A DNA stretch of 64,000 nt from Hyperoodon ampullatus (Eukaryota; Chordata; Mammalia; Artiodactyla; Ziphiidae): assembly GCA_949752795.1 (NCBI GenBank), contig OX457065.1, positions 3,348,001 to 3,412,000 of the forward strand, given 5' to 3'. The position numbers and the translations under genes were made by a program. Under the pieces are notes generated by a model. It was not told the origin of the DNA, searched no databases, and saw nothing but the letters and a program-made list of their open reading frames with translations. This document shows, piece after piece, positions 35,770-48,253 of this stretch; positions within the stretch are counted from its first letter, which is position 1; every line of letters begins with the position of its first letter.

Positions 35770-37215
35770 CGCAGAGGTTCTCAAAGTGTGGTCCGCACAG
35801 CCCTGGCCATCCCCACGACTCTCTTAGAAGATCCACAAGGTCAAAACTACCTTCCTAATAATCCTAAGATATTATTTGCCCTTTTCTCTTGCTGATATTT
35901 GCACTGATGATGCAAAAGATGGCGGGTCCAGCATGGATCAGGGCCACAGCACAGCTGCAGTAGTGGTCTTTGGACTCTTCACCACCGTGCCCTTGCGCTA
36001 CGTCCTTGCTAAAGCGAGGACATAACTAACCGTATTGCTCTTGAGCACACATCTTTTTCCTATTGTGTGTGAAGACATGGGAAGCACACAGAAATCATCC
36101 CCAAGTATGATGGTTGTCTCAGGGAAAAGCATGTGTATGACTATTTGAGTTGCTAGCTCAACCACTTGCCTTTTTATGGAAAGGAAAACTGAAAGAAAAA
36201 CACGGGTTATTCAGACTTGGGCATCTGACAGACATATTATTGAAAGTGAAGTGAGCTGTCACTTCAAGGGAAGCAGCTGACAGTAATTGTTGCCAGTGAT
36301 AAAATTTGAGCTAGAAAGTTAGAATATGGGAAAACTCCCACATGCACTAGAAGCCAAAACTTTAAGGCTTTTCTGATGAGATAGGCAGTGTTATCAACAA
36401 ATGTGAAGTTTAGTAGCTAGTTAATGAAATATGTAAACATTAGGAAGACCAGGAAACCTGTATTTCTCAAATGACCAATGCAGGTTGTTATTAATACAAA
36501 ATCTTGTGTAAATAAAAGACCCATTCAAAGTGCAAGGTAGACCAATGGATTTTTGTGTAACCAAGTATGAAAAGTTCATTCATATGTTTTCAGATTCCAT
36601 GTAGCAATTGAAGTTTAAGAAATTACCATTTGTTGAGTTTTGGTGTGAAAGCAAAGACAGTTATTCACAGCAATCTGAAAAGGCTATTAGAATACTCCTC
36701 CCTTTGCTGACTGCATTATCTGTGTGAGGTCAGGTATTCCTCACGTCGTCCAACCAGAATCACATGTCACAGAAAACTGAATGCAGAAGCAAATAACAGA
36801 ATCCAGCTATCTTCAATTAAGCCAAACATTAAAGAGATTTGCAAAAGTGCAAAACAATGCCACTTTTCTTATTAATTTTTTTTGTTTTGCAAAATGGAGC
36901 TCTTTTTCATAAAAATATGTTATTTCTTGTTTTTTAAGAATAAATATTTTAGCAATTTTTCCATTTTAGTTTCTAATACAGTAAATATCAGTGTTTGTAA
37001 TCCCATAAACATAAGCTTTTTGAGGTTTTCAATAATTGTTAAGAGTGTAAAGGAGAGGGTTGCCAGATAAAATGCAAGTATGTTCAATATTTGAGACACT
37101 TATACTAAAAAAATTGCTTGTCATTTATCTGAAATTCAAATTGAACTGGGCATTCTGTATTTTTATTTATGTACTAAACCTGGCAACCCTAGTAAAGGAT
37201 CCAGAGAGGAAACTA
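35770..37215 (+). mobile_element. hAT-type DNA transposon relic (Zaphod-like), with a nested MITE
   Basis: The left end reads GAGGTTCTCAAAGTGTGGTC followed by AAGGTCAAAACTACCTTCCT; the right part has CAAAACAATGCCACTTTTCT, GTTTTGCAAAATGGAGC and TTTTCAATAATTGTTAAGAG. These resemble the ends of an old hAT-Tip100/Zaphod element as I recall it. The AT-rich body has no intact transposase frame. A second element sits inside its right end. Confidence 0.5.
37055..37191. mobile_element. 137-bp hAT-like MITE nested in an older transposon
   Basis: Inverted termini GAGGGTTGCCAG (37,055-37,066) and CTGGCAACCCTA (37,180-37,191) match at 11 of 12 positions. An exact 8-bp duplication GTAAAGGA flanks it (37,047-37,054 and 37,192-37,199), the target length of hAT transposases. 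Confidence 0.8.
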
Positions 37216-38795
37216 TTTGCGGCCCACTGGGTTATACACCTGTAGGTGTTACACCGGGTCAGAATGCAGAGAGAGAGGGAGAGCCTGCCCAGACCCAGGG
37301 CTCCACAGACACCAGGGCCTGGGGTCCAGGCAGGCTGGGGGCTGGGGGACACAGCAAGGAGCAGGGGGCACATGGGGACAACGGGGACTCCCACTGCCCT
37401 AAGGTCTGCTTCGGGCGTTAGAACATCTCTTTGTCCAGGAAGTGGGGTCAGACTTGTGCAGCTGGTGTGTGGCCATCAGGAGTGGCCCCCTTGGGTGTGA
37501 CACCAAAGCCCATGTTTGACCTTTCTAGCATTTTCCGCAGCTGCAACACAAGGGCTGGCCTGCACAGGGCCTGGCGGTGGTAGATGCTAGGCAGGAAACC
37601 TCCTTCCTCCCTGGCCTCAGGGAAGGCTGAGATGGGGGGCCAGGGGCAAGGGCAGCAGAACAAAGGCCTTTTGTGCGTAGGAGGGATTCTGGCCGGCCCC
37701 CGTCTGCACGTGGGATTAGGGTCACCAGTCTGGCAGAGCAGGCATGGGTTGATCCGGGCTGCCTGCTGGGCGCCGCATCCCTGCTGGTATGGGGCTTGGC
37801 TGCTGGGTCACGTCTCTGCAGCGGTGGGCTCGCGGCCATCTGGGCTGGGACAACGAGAGCCAGAGAGAGCCTGACAAGTACCTTTCTGGGGTAATAGGGC
37901 ACAGCAGGAAATGTCCGCATCCTCAGATATTCCCCCCCCAGGCCAGCCCTGCCACTACTCAGATCAGAGGCCTGGTGGTCGCTCCAGGTGGGACACAGTC
38001 AGGGCGAGGACCCTGTTGATCTGATGCCCACCGGGTGGGCCCAGCAAACAAGACAAAGGCTGCAGCCACAGGGCCCGCGCGGTGGCCCCAGGGCAAGGCC
38101 TGGGGAGCAAGACCCTTTCTCACAGCTGGCGACGTCCCGGGGCTGTGTGGACCGGGGGGGAACAGCCCCCCATGCCCCTGACAGCGAACATGGGGGCCTC
38201 GCCTGTACATGATTTGCATCAATAATAAAGGCAGTCTGCTTTTTATCATCACCATGCGCCAAAACGTCTAAAAAGAGGTCAAGGATAAAATATTTCACTG
38301 TGCTCAACCATTGCTGTGGATACGGTTGTTTTAATAACAGATGCGTGCTTCAGATGTGCGAATTTTGATGACGTATCTTTTCATAAGCATTATGTTGTAT
38401 GTGGAATTTAATTGAAGTCCCCGTGATCCAGTCGCCCTGGCACCTGTGGATTCAGCTCTAGGCATGTGTTTGGGGGGTAAGTTGGTGACGGTTCAGAGTA
38501 CAGAGGCCACTTACGGTGCCTTTGGTGGCTCTGCTGCCTGTGGTGCCACCTACTCTTGTGTTTAGGCAGTGATTGGAAATAATTGGGGACCGTACAGTGA
38601 TTATAAAGATGGAAAAGCAGGACTTGAGTTACTTTTGTTCTTTCTATGTGACCACATGGAGTTTTACTTGGGTTTAAAATCTAAAAACAGTGGGGAAAAA
38701 AATGCAAACTCTGAGAGAAATGCTTTCACTTGGTGGGTGCATGTTTTTGTCCAGGCATAAAATATTTCCATTTCATGATTAAAAGTGGGGTCTTG

Positions 38796-39011
38796 GGCTT
38801 CCCTAGTGGCGCAGTGGTTGAGAGTCCGCCTGCCGATGCAGGGGACACGGGTTCGTGCCCCGGTCCGGGAAGATCCCACGTGCCGTGGAGCGGCTGGGCC
38901 CGTGAACCATGGCCGCTGGGCCTGCGCATCCGGAGCCTGTGCTCCGCAACGGGAGAGGCCACAACAGTGAGAGGCCCGCGTACCACCAAAAAAAAAAACA
39001 AAAAAAAAAAC
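38796..39011 (+). mobile_element. CHR-2 type SINE
   Basis: This is a full-length copy: GGCTTCCCTAGTGGCGCAGT head (tRNA-like A box), GGGTTCGTGCCCCGG (B box), GTACCACC end and an A-rich tail. An exact 13-bp duplication AAGTGGGGTCTTG flanks it (38,783-38,795 and 39,012-39,024). Confidence 0.92.
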
Positions 39012-39024
39012 AAGTGGGGTCTTG

Positions 39025-39560
39025 AACAGATATCTGCACATCCATGTTCACAGCAGTAGTCTTCACAATAGCCAAAGGTGGACTGGCTTGGACACCCCAG
39101 GGTTGATTCATTTATTCATATGAATGGATAAACAAAATGTGGTCTGTACATATAATGGAGTATTATTTGGGCATAAAAGGAAGAAACTCTGACACCTGCT
39201 GCAACATGGATGAACCTTCAGGACATTCAGCTCAGTGAAATAAGCCAGTCACAAAATGACAAATAGTGTATGATTCCACTTCTAGGAGGCCCCTAGAGCA
39301 GTCAAATCCATAGAGACAGAAAGGAGGATGGGGGGTGTGTGTATGTGTGTGGGGGCCAGGGAATGGGGGAGGGGGAGTTAGTGTGTCATGGGGACAGAGT
39401 TTCAGTTTGGGAAGATGAGAAAGTTCTGGAGATGATGGTGGTGATGGCTGCACAACTGTGTGAATGTTCTTAAGGCCACTGAACTGCTGTGCTCTTAACA
39501 ATAGCTTAGATGGTAAACTCTATGTTATGTGTATTTTACTACAATTATGTGCTATGTATA
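39025..39560 (+). mobile_element. L1 3' end
   Basis: It contains TGGATAAACAAAATGTGGTC, ACATGGATGAACCTTCAGGA, TCCATAGAGACAGAAAGG and AGTTCTGGAGATGATGGTGG. The CHR-2 copy just before it inserted in its left part, since the text resumes after the duplication. Confidence 0.8.
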
Positions 39561-41561
39561 AATGACTACAATTTAAAGACGGTGACCGTGATGTTCCCAT
39601 GGGGAGGGGAAAGGCAGGCCAGGGAGGCTGGCATGGTGGTGCCAGGGCCAGTGCTGCCTGTTCCCAAAGCCCCAGGGCAGCTAGCTCTGCCCCAAGACAA
39701 GGGCTCTGCATGGCCCACGGGGTATTTAGTCCACCAGGTGGGGACCCAGTGCTGTTGTACGACATCAGCACAGTGATGGGCCCGGCCTGGGAGGTGCTGA
39801 GGGACGCTGTTGTCTGGAAGAGCAAGCGGTGTTGAGATAAGACTGGACACTAGGCATGGGCTCGTCCAGCCCTGCCTTCCGTCTTCTGCAGAAGTGGAAC
39901 TGATATACTGACACACTTTATCAGGTTACTCGCCACCCCAGTCTGTGCGAAGACGTTGACTTCGTGAAGCACTTTTTCCTGTGCCCATTGAGACGGTGGA
40001 ATGGCCTTTTGCATCTCTGGTGACCCGGCCCACCTGCCCTCCAGGTGAGGCCAGGCTCCCCAATGGGCGGTGCTTGCACATGATGCCTTCCCTCTGCGGA
40101 GGCGGCTGGATTTGGCTTGCTCATCTTTGTTCAGGATTTTGGCATCTGTGTCTCTGGATGGGACTGGCCTGTGCTTGTCCTTCCTTGTACTTGGGGGAGT
40201 CTTCTATTTCTCAGCTCCCCCTGCCCCGCTATGCTCTCACCAGCTCAGCCGTCTAAGCTGGACGGGGCCCCAAGACTGAGGGCCAGGTCATCAGTGCGGG
40301 TGCAGCTTCCTGGGTCTGCGTAGACCTGAGCCCATCTGTATAGCCTGGGGGGTTCTGGGGACGGGGGCGGCGGGGGGCTCCTGATGTGTGAGGCTGGTGG
40401 CCACTGGCAAAGTCATCAAGCGGGCGGAGACCCCCTTAGTCTGCGTGGCAGGTGGGGGCCTGACTTGGTGGATGGGGGGCTCCTGCAGCTGTGTCGCAGC
40501 CTGGTGCCCTGGAAGCCCCCGTCTCTTCCTTCACAAGGCCCAGCTTCCTAATTCACTGCCACCGGTTCACTGAGCAGCCTGCACTCCTGGGGGGACAAAG
40601 CAGAAGGTTCTTTTCCTTCCATCCGTGCTGCCCCCAGCTCTGCTGACTGGCTGTTCCATGATCTCTACCTCCGGCAGATCCCAGAGGGCTCAGCTAGAGA
40701 AAGTCGGGTTCCGGCCACTGCAAATCTCCTCCCCTTTTTCCCCTCCCGGGTTGGATGTGGTCTGTGGCCCGGGACATGGTGGGAGGGTGCGGCCGGCCTT
40801 CCCCTGCTCCCCGCCCTCCTCTGCATCCAGCCTGCGGAGGTGGGGGGGTGCAGGGAGGAGGCCGGCATCCAAGTCTGCTGTCCTCTCTCTGCTGGTCTCT
40901 GTAGCCTCCTGGGCTGCACTGAGCGGCTGTCAGTGTCCCCAGTGTGGCCTCCATCACCACCATCACGTTCACGGCACATGTGATTCTTCCAAAAGCGGTT
41001 AGGGAGAGGCCCCCTCTGCGGAGAGCCCTGACCTGGGGCACCTGGGCCCAGCTGGATGCTTTCCCATCTGCTCGGTTCCTGCCCCAGCAGGGCCCCCTGC
41101 TGCTGTAGTCCCCCTATTGCCAGGCGTCCCTCTAGGGTGGGAAACAGACAAAACAGCCCACGCCAGGCCCCTTTATTGTGGTGACCATCGGGCACCAGTG
41201 GACAGTCCCTGCAGCCACTCTCTGCCCTGCCCACTCTCTCCTGCCCTCCTCTCTCCTGCACACGGATGTGCAGGATACAGAGCTGCCGGGCCTCTGCAGG
41301 ACGTGACATCCAAACTGAGAGTGAGGGGCCTGTGTCCTTGCAGATCCACCTGATCTCCCGGAGATTTGGCTTCTGGGGGAGGGGAAGTTTGGCTTATGTC
41401 CTGAAGAACAGTGCACAGCCCTGATGGTTGTTGAATGCCTCCCCCAGCGCCCCATGTCCTCCTGGTCGGCTACAGGTTCAGATGGGCGGGTGGGGCGTGA
41501 GGGGTTCCTGGGGGGATGGCCGGAGCTGCAGGCTTCTGACTCTCTTTAGAACGTGAACTTT

Positions 41562-41689
41562 GGGACTTCCCTGGGGGTCCAGTGGTTAGGACTCAGCACT
41601 CTCACTGCTGAGGGCCTGGGTGTGATCACTGGTCGGGGAATGAAGATCCCACAAGCCGTGTGGTGCAGCGCCCCCCCCAAAAAGAAAAT
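41562..41689 (+). mobile_element. Short CHR-1 type SINE
   Basis: It contains GGGACTTCCCTGGGGGTCCA, GTGGTTAGGACTCAGCACTC, then GTCGGGGAATGAAGATCCCA and CAAGCCGTGTGGTGCAGCG. It is more diverged than the CHR-2 copies; no clear duplication is seen. Confidence 0.8.
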
Positions 41690-42034
41690 ATGTAAGAAAA
41701 CCATAATCTGAAACTCTCATAGAATGTGGGCTTCGGTGGGCATCTTTGTCCTTAGCTTTGGGTCCTGGCCACTAGTTCCTGGAAAAGCAAAAGTCTCTCT
41801 CAACACCCTGGGCTACTGACAGGCTCAGATAAGGCGGTGACTCAGCCCTGACCCCACAGGATGTCCTGATTAGATCTGAGGCTGCCTTCCCTCCTCTGGA
41901 TCCCCAGATAGGGATAATCCCTCCATCCCTCCCTCTTGCTCTGACATCTAAGGACACAAAGAACAAGGATTCGGGTACAAGTAGTGACCCCAGAAAGCAC
42001 AGTGAGGGTGGAGGCAAGAGAAGGAGGAAAGTCA

Positions 42035-42047
42035 CCAGCAGGGGGCG
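42035..42047 (+). promoter_or_regulatory. CTCF core motif match
   Basis: CCAGCAGGGGGCG matches the CTCF core CCASYAGRKGGCR at all positions. It has the same orientation as the match at 29,182. Occupancy is unknown. Confidence 0.55.
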
Positions 42048-42419
42048 TGTTCATTAGCGAGTCATCACCGGGGCAACTGGGCCCAAGTCAGCTGGGGACC
42101 CTGAAGGGCCTGTGCAGTACACCCCTCAGAACTGCCCTGGCGGGGCACGAGAAAACCAGGTGCTTGCCCAGCCATCCTGCACTCGGGTGGCCCTGCACAC
42201 ATGGGCCAGGTGCACCCCTGCGACCAGAAGCCATGTGTGAGCAGGGCTGACCAAGGGGGCTGCGGTGACCTCCCACGTGGGCTAAAGGGCAGCGGGCAGG
42301 GCACGGACGTTGTCTGCCACTGGACCACTCTGGTACCTTCTGGAGACCTAATCAAAACACACATAAACAGACCTGGGGGGACATCGCAGCTCACCGCAGT
42401 CCTGTCTTTGGGTAACTTC

Positions 42420-42850
42420 TTATGTCCCCGGCATAAGTGTGTGTGTGCTGGATTTTCACAAATCATACAGACTCATGCAGCTGGGCCCCAGATCAAGAAT
42501 CAGAACCTGAGCAGACCCCCGAAAGTCCCCTGTGTGCTCCCTCCCAGTCCCAGCCACCCTGGGGGTACCCGCTCCCACTGACTTCTTGGGCTGAGTTAGT
42601 GAGCGATGTCCGTGTTGTCGTGCGTGACCGGGAATTGTTTGTTTTCACTGCGATACCATCTGCAGGTGTGTGGACACACGCTGACTCGCTTGTCCATCCC
42701 CTCTGTGGTGGGCATTCGAGTGACTTCCAGTTTGGGGAAGTACGGGCAGTGCTGCTGGGGATCTTCTTGTCGGGCCTCTGGAGGACGCCCGCTCACCTCC
42801 TCTGGAGGAGAGTTTCCGGGTTATCCAAGTTCAAGTGTTCAGCTTTAGCC
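42420..42850. mobile_element. Possible old L1 fragment, strand not resolved
   Basis: It contains GTGGTGGGCATTCGAGTGAC, TTCCAGTTTGGGGAAGTACG, which resembles an L1 segment common in mammals. Identity and edges are uncertain. Confidence 0.4.
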
Positions 42851-44089
42851 AATTCTACCAAACAGTTTTCTGAGATGATTGTACTGTGTGAAGCTCCCAG
42901 CAGCGGCGGACAAGAATTCCAGCTGCTGTTCCTCCCTGCCCACACTGGAGACTTCCGTCCTCTTCCTTCCACAAACCTCGTGGGCGTGGGGCTCGTTCGC
43001 ACACACCGTGTCCTTCTGCTCCCCCACGAGCCTCTACCACACTCCACAGATGACAGAACAGAGGCCCAGAGAGGGAGTCCCTTGCCCCATGCCACACAGC
43101 GTGCGGGCGGCGGGACGGGACTTGAGCCAGGCTCTCTGCGGGAGGCCTGCTGGCAGGCGGCGGGTGGAGGGGACGTGGGTGGATGCGCCGCAGATTTCCT
43201 GACACCAAGTGGTGAGTGGGCCTGAGATGCGCTCCCCCCCTTGAAGCTGTGCCGCAGGCCGGGTGATGACAGCCGCCCCTGCCTGTCCTCTGATCTGCTG
43301 AGGGGAGGCTGTGCTGCACCCCATCTTCTCAGGGCAGGGTCGGGGGAGGTTGGGTGGAGGATGCCCCTGCCCTGGCTGCTGAGAGCACTGGAGGGCACCA
43401 TGCTGTGACCCCGGGCAGGGAGACTCTGGGCAGTGCAGCGACGCTCGGCGCAGCCTCTGTCCCTCCTGGCAGAGTCTGAGGGCCCGTGACAATGACCTCC
43501 AAGCCTCTCAAGTTCCTCATCTGTTTAACGGGGCTGGTGGCGACGCCTGCCTGGAGGGCTGGTGTGAGCCTTGCACGAGCCAAGGAAGGAACATGCTTTG
43601 ACTGGCACTCTCGGGCTCACGAGACTCAGAGGGCAGGGCCTGGAGGCTGAGAGGGATGCTGGGATGCTGCCCGCCACTCCCTCCTCCCACATGTTGGCAT
43701 GTGGCTTCGTTCAGCTGCAGCCAAGCTGTTGAAAGAGTCCAGAACACGGCCCCTTTGTTTGGTCCCACATCTGCCCACCCCCGTGGCCTGAAATGGTGGG
43801 TCATACCTCAGGCTGGCCACCCAGAGCATGATCTCTGATGGGAAGAAGGCCAGGGCTCCCCTCTGTGAGACGGGGAGACAGAGAGGGCTTAGTCCGGCCG
43901 GACTAGAACCCAGCTCCTGGACTCCCAGTCCAGTGCTCCCCCCTCCTCCACCCTGCCTGTTCCTAGTGGTCCCTGGGTCCCTCCCAGGGTCTGTGTTGGG
44001 GCCACCACGTTTCTTAAACAAGCCCATGTTGCCCCTGTCCATCCCTGTCTTCCACAGAGAGTTTTGTTGATCTGGCTCTGTGCAGCCAT

Positions 44090-44650
44090 CTTCCCACTTA
44101 TGAGGAACATAAGTGTGAGTGAAATAGTCATGCTTTTGACCGTCAGGGAGTTTGCCGTCCAGTGGCAAAGGCTGATGAGGCTGCTGACAATTATGGCACA
44201 GGAGCAGTGCCCGGAGACAGAGCACACAGGCACTGTGGCCCCACAGTCTGGGTTGGGGTGGGGAGAAGCCAGGAGGGCTCCCTGGAGGAAGTGATGTTTC
44301 AGCTGAGACCTGAAGGCTGAGAAAGAAGCAGGCAGGCAAGGATGTGGGGCCAGTGGGGAGAGGGAGGGTGTTTCTGCCAGGTGCCACAGCACGAGCAGGA
44401 GCTGGGAGGTTGCAGAGAGCAGGGTGTGGGCAAGCAAGTGGAAGAAGCCCCGTAGGCGTGGAGGGGAACGGACGCTGTGAGAGGAGAGTCAGAAACACTC
44501 TGCTCCTATTGAGGGTAGACACAGATCACAGCCCAACCACTGTAGGGCCTTGCCGGCCTGGCCTCCGGGCGTGGGCTTTGCTCCATGGCCCCTGGGAAGC
44601 TACAGAAGGGCTTAAGGGCAGGGAGTCACATGGCCAGACTGTGCTTTAGA
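44090..44650 (-). repeat. L2 LINE fragment, reverse
   Basis: It contains GGAAGTGATGTTTCAGCTGA, GACCTGAAGGCTGAGAAAGA and TAGGGCCTTGCCGGCC, typical of reverse L2. Confidence 0.7.
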
Positions 44651-44654
44651 AATC

Positions 44655-45230
44655 AGTGATGGCCAAGAAGAAAACAATATCTTCGGGGGCAAAAGACATG
44701 AGCAGAAATTTCACTGAAGAGGAAATGCAGATGGCTGGCAAACACATGTCAAGGTGTTCATCCTCATTAGTCACAAGGGACATGTAAATTAAAACCACAC
44801 TGAGATACCATTTCACACCTACTACACGGGCTAACATTAACAGGGTTGGAGTGGAGGTGCAGCATCGGCAGCAGCTGGCGAGAGCGCATGGTGGTACAAA
44901 CACTCGGAAACAGCAGTTTGGCTTGAGCTGGTGAACTTGAAAATGTGCACACCTGTGACCCAGTGCTGCCTCTCCTGGCCCCTGGCCCCAGAGGACTAGT
45001 ACAAATGTCACGGGAAGACTGGTGTGAGAGCGGTCAGATTAGCATCACCTGTAATAGGGAAAATGAGACAGCAGCCTAAATATTGATACACAGGAGATTC
45101 ACCCAGTGTGTTAGGGGCAGTGGAGTATTACACAGCACTGAAAGGAAATGCAGACCGGCTGCAGACTGGCATGGGTGCGCTCATCGATGCAAATAGGAAC
45201 ATTTACACGGTGTTTGTTTAGGTCAAGTTC
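44655..45230 (+). mobile_element. L1 ORF2 end and 3' fragment
   Basis: It contains GACATGAGCAGAAATTTCAC, AATTAAAACCACACTGAGAT and ACCATTTCACACC, the conserved old L1 end; many stops. Confidence 0.8.
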
Positions 45231-46270
45231 AAATACAGCCCAAATGGCATAACAGTTTAGGGATGTACCCAGAGGTAGTCACCCTTTTCAGGAAAACTGG
45301 GGAGATGCTGCAACAGGGGAGGAGCCTGGGAGAGGACTTCTGGATCTGGAAGGCCCTGTCTTTCACAATCTCCCCTTCTGGCATTTTCACAAAATGGGAA
45401 TCAGCCACTGGGCTCATGTCACATTCTCTCCTGCTGGCTTAACATTTTTGCAATGGGTGTAACCTGCTTGTTTTATTATTAGTCACCAGCCACAGGCGAC
45501 AGAATTCCTATCAGGCCCACGTTGCTTCCACGGTGGTGCCTGGCCTCTGGTACCCAGCCCAGCAGGAGTCAATGACTGTGGGCTGGGCTGTTAGGTGTGG
45601 AGAGAAAAGTCTTCTTCTCACACAGATTCCTGTGTGAGATCCAGGAATCTCTGGGCTCTCATTGGCTGGACTGGCTCAGGGCTTCCTCGGCTGAGAGCCA
45701 TTCACTGATGAGCTTGATGAAGTCCCCTTATGTCTGTTGGGGCTTTTACAGAGAACATGCTTTAAGAATGTGTGCTATTAGCTGACAGTATCTGAGTTGA
45801 ATGTAGAAAAAAATCAACTTCAAATCCAAGAATGCAAATTTACCCTCCCTGTCGGGGTCATTCATGGATTCCTCTCCAGCATCTGGCAACGGACCCCAGT
45901 TTCCAATTAGAGGTTCACCCCCGCCCCCCGCCAGGCTTTTGGGAGAGCATATGACCTGGGCTGAGCCAATCAGCACAGCCCATTCCTCTGGCTGCAGTGA
46001 TTGGTCCAGGCCTGAGCATATGACTTAAACCCCTCCAACTGGAGAGAACCTTACGAGCAGTGGAGTATTGCTTCATTTTGTCTGGACTTGAAGGGTTGTG
46101 GGCCACAGCTGCTGGGAATTTTGGTCCCCAGGAGAGGTGCTTTTGGTGGAAAATGGAGGAGAGGGGAGGAGAGCTCAGAGACAAGGGGGGAGAAACTTGT
46201 TCCTGGAGACATTTGAGTACCTGGATCCAGCTATGCTTGAAGTCCTCCCTTTTATGGCTTAAGCCTCTTT

Positions 46271-46485
46271 TTTTTTTTTTTTTTTTTTTTTTTGTGGTAC
46301 GTGGGCCTCTCACTGCTGTGGCCTCTCCCGTTGCGGAGCACAGGCTCCGGAGGCGCAGGCTCAGCGGCCATGGCTCACGGGCCCAGCCGCTCCACGGCAT
46401 GTGGGATCTTCCCAGACTGGGTCACGAACCCGTGTCCCCTGCATCGGCAAGCGGACTCTCAACCACTGTGCCACCAGGGAAGCCC
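46271..46485 (-). mobile_element. CHR-2 type SINE, reverse
   Basis: It starts with a T run of about 23 nt on the + strand and ends ACTGTGCCACCAGGGAAGCC. An exact 15-bp duplication GGCTTAAGCCTCTTT flanks it (46,256-46,270 and 46,486-46,500). Confidence 0.93.
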
Positions 46486-47619
46486 GGCTTAAGCCTCTTT
46501 GAGTCAAGTGTTCTGTGACTTGCAGCAGGAAGTCCAGACCGGCACCCTTCCGCAGCTCATCAGTGACACCTCCCGAGCCAGAAACCCAGGAGTCACCCCT
46601 GCCCCTCTCTCTCCCGGGCTCCCAGCATCACACCAGTCTGTGTGGTCTCTCTCCTCAGTATCTCTCCTCATGTCACCACCCTCATCTGAACTCCATCATA
46701 TCCCACCTGGACTCGTGCGAGGAAGACTTTTCTTTCCACACCTAATAGCCCAGTTTCTGGCTCCTTCTTCCAGGTTCACCTGGGGCAGGAGGATCCAGGC
46801 TCCTCCACTCAGGGAAGGGTGTTCTGGGCCCTGTGCCCTGGCATCGCTATGGCCAAGTGGGGCCCAGGGGTCTCAGAGTTGGATCAGGAAACACAGAGCC
46901 TGCTGGGCCATGGCTCTGGACTGGGGGGCCTAGACTGAAGGGCTTGGGACTCTGGGGTGGGAGTGGGCAGGGGGCTCACACAAGCTGCCTGGTGGGACAG
47001 AGAGAGCCTGGATTTGGACCCAAGCCCAGCTCTGAGTCTCAGTGGTGTGGTGGAGAGGGATGCAAGAGACATGGTCGTACCAGAGCTTCATAAAGTGTAT
47101 GACACCATGACTATTTCAGTTACTGTCTTTACCATTATTCCAAAAAGCTTCAGCCAGAACAAGGGGGCCCTCAGCCACTTTTCTGCTGGGGGGGATACTG
47201 GGTCTTGCTGGAGTGATCCTGCATTTGTAGCCACTGTGCTCCATTGCTGGCTGGGGGGCAGCTCAGATGGAGGGGGTGGGCGGTCACCCGCTCTGCTTGG
47301 AGCAGGAGATCTGAGTGATGCGTTACCATGGCCGCCACGAGCATCCTTACCCTAAACTCCTTGGCACCCAAGGACTGGTTGGGTGGAGCCCTGTCAGGTA
47401 ACTGGAGGTCATTTGCAGCCTCAGATGCCAAGGTTCATTATTTAGAGATGTGTTTCCCCTCCCCACATTCCTAGAAGGGGAGGCTTCCAGGAATTACCGG
47501 AAATTCCTGTCCCTCAACAAGGCATTGTGCTAAGGGTCCAGCCACCAGCTCTGTGGACCCGGGTAGCCAGGGGACTTGGGGTTAGATTAAAGGGTAACAA
47601 TGAATGAAGGATGGATGAA

Positions 47620-48253
47620 TGAATGAACAAAAAAAGTGCTGGAAGAAAACATAGGTTGCTTACTACGTCTATCCTAGAATGGAGAAAGCCTTTCTAAGCA
47701 CAAAGGAAAATACTGGGAAGTTTTTCTATATCAAACTTTACAAGTTCTACATGTAAAAATATATATACAGAAACAAAGTTAAAACAGAGGTGTCTGCTGT
47801 ATGTACTTGGCAGACAAAGGGCCAGCACTACTACTATACAGAGAAGTCTTAAAAATTATTAAGATGAACGCCTCAAGAATGAAAGTGAATGAAGGACATG
47901 TACATGGAGTTCTCAGAAGACACACAAATGGCTGGTAAACATTTACAAAGGCAATCAGCTTCAAACAACGGGACAACATCTTCCCCCGTCAGACATACCA
48001 CAAGCATTTACAAATGTACACGCCCTTCGCCCTTGCAACTTCTGTGAGGTGAACAAATGTCCCAAAATACAGATTCAAGAATATTCTTCAAATCATTTTT
48101 CATGATAAAAAAATTGGAAATGATCAGTGGAGGATCAGATCAACTGTGGTTATAGCAGATAGTGGAATACTGGGCAGCTCTTGACAGTGATTGTGTACAT
48201 ACATGTTTTGTTGTAGAAAATGGCCACAATATATCACATAAAAATGTAGCAGA
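47620..48253 (+). mobile_element. L1 fragment, left part, interrupted by a SINE
   Basis: It contains TAGAATGGAGAAAGCCTTTC, AAACTTTACAAGTTCTACAT and AAAATTGGAAATGATCAGTG, typical of the end of old L1s. It continues after the SINE at 48,477-48,640. Confidence 0.7.

Noticed and set aside
38796..39011. tRNA gene suggested by A/B-box-like text in the CHR-2 head
   Set aside because: The head is the tRNA-derived promoter of a SINE; it lacks a foldable tRNA and ends in a SINE body and A tail.
39731..39746. CTCF-like CCACCAGGTGGGG
   Set aside because: It has G where the core requires C at position 12, so it was not counted with the two perfect matches.
43626..44522. 298-codon minus-strand open frame
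   Set aside because: It runs through reverse L2 sequence and has no recognisable protein.
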